From Papilionanthe hookeriana x Papilionanthe teres (taxonomy: Eukaryota; Streptophyta; Magnoliopsida; Asparagales; Orchidaceae): a stretch of DNA of 64,000 bases. Each line of letters opens with the position of its first letter. Within the stretch, counting starts at the first letter, position 1. Both the position numbers and the translations under genes were made by a program. The DNA lies in assembly GCA_022702705.1 (NCBI GenBank), contig CM040424.1, positions 80,603,452 to 80,667,451 on the forward strand. Direction: 5' to 3'. The notes under the pieces were generated by a model, which saw only the letters and a program-made list of their open reading frames with translations, did not search any database and was not told where the DNA came from. This document shows, piece by piece, positions 58,226 to 64,000 of the stretch.

Positions 58226-59106
58226 TCACCCTACGTTTTTTAGATATTGCCATGAAGAAATCTCGTGTATCGAATCCTGTAGCAATTCAACCGCGTAATA
58301 CAGATCATCATCATCTGCTATGTCTTCATCCTCCTCCAAAATTGAAACCACCTCGTTCACTGAGGATTTCTGCACTTTATGCGGTGTATCATTTGAAGAT
58401 TCGACCAAGCTAGAGAGTTGAGCCCTGTATGAGGTAGCTCCACTCTTCTTCCTACCTTCAAAGCGAGAGCGCTTTGATCGATTCGTTGACTGAAGCTCAG
58501 TATGTCCAGGGCTAGGCAGTGCAGGAGAATCCTCTGATAGACTGACGACCACATTCTCCTGGGTCTCAGCAAATCCAACCTCGTTGGGTGCACATGCATA
58601 CTTGCCAGTGGCGACGATACCCTCAAACATCTGATCCATCTTTTCAAGTTCGGGTTCAATTCCATTCAGTTTAAATTTTCTAGCAGAGGAAGAACCTGAG
58701 ACAAAATTGGATCCAGCTAAAATTAAGCAAAAATTGTATAAACATTTAAAATTGTAAGAAATGAATGTATATATTAACCGCAAGTCGTTCTGCCCATCAC
58801 TCCGATGCATCTATGATGCGCTTAACTGGATTCCAACCAAGGCCTGTACACCCACGTTTTAAATATTTCCAAGTCTTCCAATTCTTTTTGAGCTGATCTC
58901 ATTTATTTTTCAGCTGCGTTCTATCATACGTCATCTCAGTTGCTTCTTTAAAACGTTTAACAATGTTTTCCCAACCTTCTTTATTGAGAAATGTGGATGG
59001 TCTATTCCCCAATTCTTATCTCTTTTATGCAGATATCGCAAAAAAGATATTTTATGTCATTTTCCCACACTGCAGGTGGACCAATTTTCTTGCCCTTACT
59101 GGCCAT
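58226..59106 (-). pseudogene. Harbinger Myb/SANT-like accessory protein
   Basis: Starts MASKGKKIGPPAVWENDIKY at 59106. After a frameshift come NRPSTFLNKEGWENIVKRFK, MTYDRTQLKNK, stop, DQLKKNWKTWKYLKRGCTGL and GWNPVKRIIDASE, stop, WAERLAV. This is the Myb/SANT-like DNA-binding domain of PIF/Harbinger second proteins, also seen in host L10-interacting Myb proteins. After a short intron, a second block (58226-58700) is an acidic/serine tail (SVNEVVSILEEDEDIADDDD). Both internal stops are TGA where the family has Trp (TGG). In Harbinger elements this protein carries the transposase to the nucleus and to DNA. Confidence 0.8.
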
Positions 59107-61440
59107 GTTATACTAAACTAAAGCACATATAGAAATGAAATATATTCAAATTTAAAAATCACCTAACATTTGAAACAAATTATAAACTTTCATCACATCC
59201 AATTGAAACATAAAATTAACAAAAATTTGCAAAAATATAAAAGGTGTAGATTATTTAACGTGGTTCGGTCAAATATGACCTACATCCACGGGAAAGGAAG
59301 ATGGAATTTTATTAGAGGATTAAAGAGGTAGGTACAAGGCTTTCATTCATACATGACTTCCTCCAACATAGCACAAAGTCCTCTATATACATATTTTCAC
59401 AAGATCATATATTTTATAATGATGATTTAGTCTAAAAAAAGTGTATTGCACCGAGTTTCATTCAGCTTTTTTGAAAATGTAAGAGTTACCAAGAAGGAAC
59501 CTCACAAGCTTATCCTTGGAAGCTCCCCAGCACTGGTTTCAGGTAACAAAGCATTCCAAACTATATACTAAGCTTCCAACAAGCACTCTAATGTAGTAAA
59601 TGTAATTCATAAGTTTCACCAATGTGGCCTCATATATATGTGAAAAAGATAATTCATAAGTAAAGCGATTAGAGATCAGCACATACATCATATAGTTGCA
59701 TAAGAATCAGGTCATGAGTGGTGTGCAAGCATGTAATAACCATATCATGTGCTGCATAAATAAACCTATAAGGAGGATAGTAGGTAAGCATAAAGGAATT
59801 ATGTAAGGTGCAAATAAGCACATAAAGAAGTTGTATAAGATATGAGTAAGCACCTACTTATACACATTCCATTCGATCCTTTGCATATTTATAGTTAAAG
59901 AAATAATGATGATGAAAAATGTCGCAAACAACAAATTATTGGGTATATCTCGAAATTTCCAAGCCATAATAAAACAAATCATAATAATTTCAAATTTCCC
60001 AAGACAGCTTTTTCAAAACCTTCCAGATTGTAATAATATTGAATCCATCCCTTTCTACACAAAGACCCCCAAGTTTCCAATTAATTTCCAAAACTCCACA
60101 CTGACCCACAAATCTTTTACACAAATGCTAAAACCTTCAAATTTGATTGAAGTGCTAACTAAACAAACCCTTAGTGTCATATACCAAAGACAAGCCAGAA
60201 TGGAGAAACCGGTTTGCATAATTTATAATATAGCAAGCCGGTTTGCATAATTTCTAACATAATTTTTATTTCAAGTACAAAGCTATCATTCTTCATAACC
60301 ACCAAAGAAGAATAGCCAAATAAGCATTTAAAACACGACTTTCCCAAATCAACAGTACAAGTAGTAAGGAAAAGGGGTCCAAAAATTTTCCCCAAGCCAC
60401 CAAAACAAAAGCTCAAATATAGCATTACAATTTTGTTTTCAAGTATAAAGCCCACTTTGATTTCCTTTCTCATCACAACCCAACAAGCAAGCAAAAGGGA
60501 CATCCTTCACAAGCACACTTATCGTTTAATCATATGAATGTAAATGCCACTTAAATCCTTATAATGTAAACTTCCCGTGTAACATAAACTTTCCATGTAC
60601 TATGAAAGATGAAAATGGTCTAACTCAGGACAAGCAATACATGAGATAAGCATGGGAAAGATGAAAATGGTCTAACATAAACTTTACCCCAACGTAGCCT
60701 TGGGATAAGCAAAATGCTGGAACATAGCTAGCATTACTAGCAATTGTTAAGGAGCATCTCCAATTTTCTCGAGGGCTAGCACAAAATTCTAAATAGATGA
60801 TTTTATGGGCATACACAAATTTAAAAGATTCATCATTTGCTATTAAAAAAGGAAGCTCAACAATTTATCGTGAATTTTGTTAGTCTGGATTAGCATTAAG
60901 CAAAAAACTTGTTGCAAATATTTGTTTGCCATCTTAACCCCTTTATTCAAGTCAGACATACTATACACCAAAAATAAAATGAAGTTCCAGCCGCTGTTCT
61001 GACTTGTGAGAAATTCGAGAGATGCATTATAGAGGATAATTGCTTGGCTCTTATGATTAAGGAAAAGGGGTCCAAAAATTTCCCCACAAGCCACCAAAAC
61101 AAAAGCTAAAATGTAGCTTTACTTGAATCCGACTAAAAAGAAACCACGAGTTCAGGAACAAAGAGAGAACCAAAAGCTCCAAAAAATAATGAAAAAAACG
61201 CAGCCAAAGTGAGCTACAAGAAAGCCCAAAACTGCAGTCATCCCATGCAGCTCAAAAAGACGTTCAATAGAAACCATTTGCCATACCTAAGCTCCAACAA
61301 AAAACATATCCGTTTGCCATAAAATAGTCGTTCAACAGAATATGATGCGCAAAAATCATTTCACGCAAAAAACAGATCCGTTTGCCATACCTAAGCTCCA
61401 ACAAAAACCATTTGATTCACATGCCAGATCCGCAAAAATG
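59107..61440. repeat. Harbinger 5' noncoding region with short duplications
   Basis: AAGGAAAAGGGGTCCAAAAA with following CCAAGCCACCAAAACAAAAG occurs at about 60365 and 61058. CCGGTTTGCATAATTT occurs at 60209 and 60238. GATGAAAATGGTCTAAC occurs at about 60608 and 60660. ATCCGTTTGCCATA occurs at about 61307 and 61376. No coding capacity recognised. Confidence 0.6.
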
Positions 61441-61749
61441 ACGTGAGAAGAGATGGATTTGCTATACCTAAAGATAGGGTTCGCGAGAGAGAAAGCTTCG
61501 AGCGGGGCGAGAGGGATTAGCACAGAGCTCTTCGAGCAGGGCGCATGCGCGGTATAGGGTAAAAATTTACGAGCGAAGTCGCGACGCGAAGGTAAGCTGA
61601 CCGGTGGGCTTCCTATTAACTTCACGGCGGCTGTGCCGTGAAGTCGCAAAACAAACGGGGCGAATTCGGGGGCCGCGGCTTTCGCTCACCGCGCAGCTCC
61701 AAAAGCTCCAACCAAACGCACCCTAAGTATCTTGTATCACTAGCTTTCC

Positions 61750-63820
61750 AGTAATCTTCTGAAATTATATTTTTAGTTTCTTTGTGAAGACACCAGTCAA
61801 ATGATCCCTTGTAGACATATATGATATACAAGTTTATTTTTTATCTATTTCTTAGTAAAATAGTTAAATATTTCAATATGCTTCATTTTATCATGTTGCA
61901 TGGATTGTTTGTATTTGTTATTGTTGACCTGCTAACATAATAGAGTTTGTATGTCATTCCAATCGATTTTTTATCAAAAAAAGAGGGTCTCAACTTCAAT
62001 AGTTCACGCATTCTTTGTTCTGCTACTTTTAAATTCAGCTTTTGTATTTAGACTTTGCCGCTATATTTTTATTTTTTGTTTCTCCATGTGACAAGGCCTC
62101 TAAAAGCTGTACAGTTTTTGGAGGTGGATCTCTTTTCTATAGGTGAAACTGCAAATCATCATCTATTTAGGTTTCAAGTTTCAAATTTGTGTTTCTTCTA
62201 AATAAAATTCCTCTTTCAGGATTAATTTTTAAGTATTGAAGAATTCGGTAAACAACCTGTAGGTGAACTTTCTCTTGCTATATTCGGCCTGTGTCTAAGA
62301 GAAATTAGTTTTCTTAATAAAATTTGATATATTCCTTTTTTTCATAGTTTATTTCTTTTCTTTCTCCTTATTTATGATTTTGTTCAAATGGTGTGTTGGC
62401 AAGTGCACAATCTTTCTTTTTTGTTTTTTAGAAGATTATAGATTTCTTTTATTGTGAAACAAAGATCCCTTGATGTGATTAAGAAAGCTCATTTCATAGG
62501 AAATGCTTCAAATTCCCTAACAGTTTTATCTTAAATTCTCTGATCTAAAACAGATTTAGAGACCTTTTTTGCTCGTTATGTTCTATCAAGATTATGCTTA
62601 CCTGGAACAATAAAGTTCCGACTCCCTTGAGTGCTTATTGAATATGATGTGATTCCTATGACTTTGTCATATGATTACTTGCGCAAATACTATAAATTCA
62701 GGTTCAGGGCGACATCATATGGTACCTTTCTTAGTTTTTAATTTGTTATTTTTGAGGCCTTCCCAAAATCAGGGAGAATATCTATGTTGATTTTCTCTTT
62801 TAGATCATACTTAAGGAATCGTCTTGAATGACAAATTATTGCAGAACTTGGTGAAATTTGACAGCTAGCGACAGTAAAACTTTTACTCAATGCATTATAG
62901 CAAATAGTGCAAATGCTTCTTGGTAATATATTCCTTATGTTCGATTATTTCCCTTAGTTATTGATCTTATATTATAACTTTCAAAAGTTAAATCAGCTTT
63001 GTATTTCACCTAACCAACTTCTTTCCCTTGGGCAGTCTCATGATCTCTCTTGATTTTTTTTTTCTCCGAGGCTTCCTTCTCCACTTTCTTGCAGTTCCTC
63101 CTCTGCTTACTAGACAATGCCTCAGACAATGTCTTTGGCATTGAAGTGATGTTTATGTTCACAATGAAATCTTTATGAGATGATGAAAATGATATACATA
63201 GTGAGGTAGATAATATGTTTAGTGTTTGATGCACTTTCTTGTGTTTTTTCTAAATGACAATTGCTGTGATCATTATTTTCATCTTCAAGTTTCTTTTGGG
63301 AGGTACAATAAAAAATTGTGTACCTCAATTTCGGAATTTGTAGAGGATTTCAAGCTTGCATTGGTTCTAGAATTGGAGTTATCTTTCTGAATGCACTTTT
63401 TATATTTCTAAGTAATGTTTTGAGCAATTCATGGAGTGAGGAAGTGATTTGGTTTTTTCTTGAGGAGTTGTGGTGACAATGCTCCCAGTTGTTGATGAAT
63501 GTGTGGGTGGGAAAGCTAGATCTAGTAAGAAGTGGCACCTACCTTATTTTCTATAGTAGAACTCTTCCCTTAAAGATGAGGTTGAGCATAGAATGGTTTC
63601 TCTTCTTCAAAAGTGACATCAATAGAAATAAAAAGTTTTATTTCGTGGATAATAACTCTTATTACAATTTTTTAGGTGATGAGTAAACGACAAAGATACA
63701 CTTGACTTGATCTTGTTAGGAAATTGTTTCACTTTATTATTTAGAATTGAGATTTAAGAACATCCATGGGTATTCTGGACTTGAGAAATTTAGAAGACTG
63801 CTATTTATAATATGCGTTGT
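61750..63820. other. CSN7 intron 6, unassigned
   Basis: AT-rich. Minus ORFs at 63010-63234 (C-terminal half rich in Lys/Glu) and 63350-63538 do not join into a recognisable protein and are in different frames. I see nothing else. Confidence 0.4.
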
Positions 63821-63827
63821 TGTAAAC

Positions 63828-64000
63828 GGGGGTGTAAACGACCTGAGCTTGAGTGAGCCTAGTTATGTTTGTTCGACTTGTTTAATTTTTTTTTTTTTAG
63901 TGTTTGGCTTGTGTTCAAAGTGACTTGTGCAAAGCTTATTCGTGTTCGGCTTGTGTTCAAGTGAGCTTGTTTGAATTAAGCTCTTGTTTGGCTCGGCTCA
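63828..64000. mobile_element. Partial hAT-like element, cut by window end
   Basis: Begins GGGGGTGTAAACGACCTGAG and continues with TTCGTGTTCGGCTTGTGTTC-like words. The start matches the inward-read right end of the element at 20440-21157 (TTAGGGGTGTAAACGAACC). A related family member running off the window. Confidence 0.5.

Larger units (their letters stand above)
56640..61726 (-). mobile_element. PIF/Harbinger transposon with both genes
   Basis: The minus strand carries an accessory Myb/SANT gene (58226-59106) and downstream a DDE transposase (56789-57973). The 5' (right) terminus reads inward GGGTGCGTTTGGTTGGAGCT, ending at 61723, followed by TAA (61724-61726), the usual Harbinger target triplet. 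It is preceded, as in the elements at 3.6 and 5.9 kb, by a GC-rich island (61.45-61.70 kb). The left terminus was not found near 56.4-56.7 kb, so the element may be truncated there. The 2.4 kb between the accessory gene and the GC island is noncoding and holds several short duplications. It lies in CSN7 intron 6, antisense. Confidence 0.75.
55938..64000. other. CSN7 intron 6, runs off the window
   Basis: No sequence matching the remaining CSN7 C-terminus (SIQ.KIKWAD..SEMDKKH type) was found on the plus strand. It contains a SINE-like tail at 56026-56075, a Harbinger element, and AT-rich sequence from 61.75 to 63.8 kb. A lysine-rich minus frame at 63010-63234 is unexplained. Confidence 0.65.

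Noticed and set aside
62690..62720. TTCAGGTTCAGGGCGACATC as a possible CSN7 exon 7 start
   Set aside because: The translation does not match the expected continuation after the split Trp codon, and no conserved C-terminal motif follows.

Overview
The window is nuclear DNA of a flowering plant with a repeat-rich, AT-rich genome. Evidence: two split plant genes with GT-AG introns, Ty1/copia and Ty3/gypsy LTR retrotransposons, PIF/Harbinger and hAT-like DNA elements, a Tourist-like MITE, SINE-like tails and long (TA)n microsatellites. The protein fragments look monocot-like, and the very long introns would suit a lineage such as orchids, but that placement is only an impression from sequence. 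There is no bacterial-type operon, CRISPR array or rRNA.

Two host genes are supported, both on the + strand. The first is the 3' end of a ubiquitin carboxyl-terminal hydrolase, UCH3-like. Its three last exons lie at 18294-18342, 18446-18522 and 23490-23579, and carry the catalytic His and Asp boxes and the stop codon. Exons with the catalytic Cys are not visible, so they lie before the window or were lost. The second is COP9 signalosome subunit 7 (CSN7). Six exons (29695-29853, 30035-30110, 32803-32891, 43066-43155, 55733-55777, 55867-55937) encode about the first 176 residues in one uninterrupted frame. Its introns are very unequal: 181 bp, 2.7 kb, 10.2 kb, 12.6 kb, 89 bp and more than 8 kb. 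The C-terminal exons were not found before 64000.

Region 1-3.86 kb holds a decayed PIF/Harbinger transposon. Region 3862-17634 is one Ty1/copia element on the - strand with 233-bp LTRs and a perfect AATAT target duplication. Two later insertions interrupt it: a 1.2-kb Harbinger derivative inside its reverse transcriptase (4691-5890), and a 7.3-kb TG...CA block flanked by TTGCT in its leader (9929-17211). The block looks like a giant solo LTR. Upstream of its TATA box is an 80-bp satellite packed with W-box cores; downstream are several other tandem arrays. Region 17.6-23.6 kb is the UCH3 end, whose last intron carries a truncated Ty3/gypsy element (LTR plus gag) with an hAT-like GTTCG-rich element inside the LTR, and a Tourist MITE just before the last exon. 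Region 23.6-29.5 kb is intergenic, with Harbinger relics, a SINE-like segment and a 98-bp tandem array.

From 29.7 kb to the end everything lies within CSN7. Its introns contain a deleted Ty3/gypsy element (37103-40295), a remnant of another (about 35.57-36.06 kb), a non-autonomous LTR element (45872-48485), a Harbinger element with transposase and Myb/SANT genes (about 56.6-61.7 kb), SINE-like fragments, microsatellites and unassigned tandem repeats. The protein-coding transposon remnants in the CSN7 introns are all antisense to the gene. I found no convincing novel molecular system. The most interesting items are the W-box satellite in the giant LTR, the datable nesting of insertions with recoverable target sites, and the extreme intron structure of CSN7.
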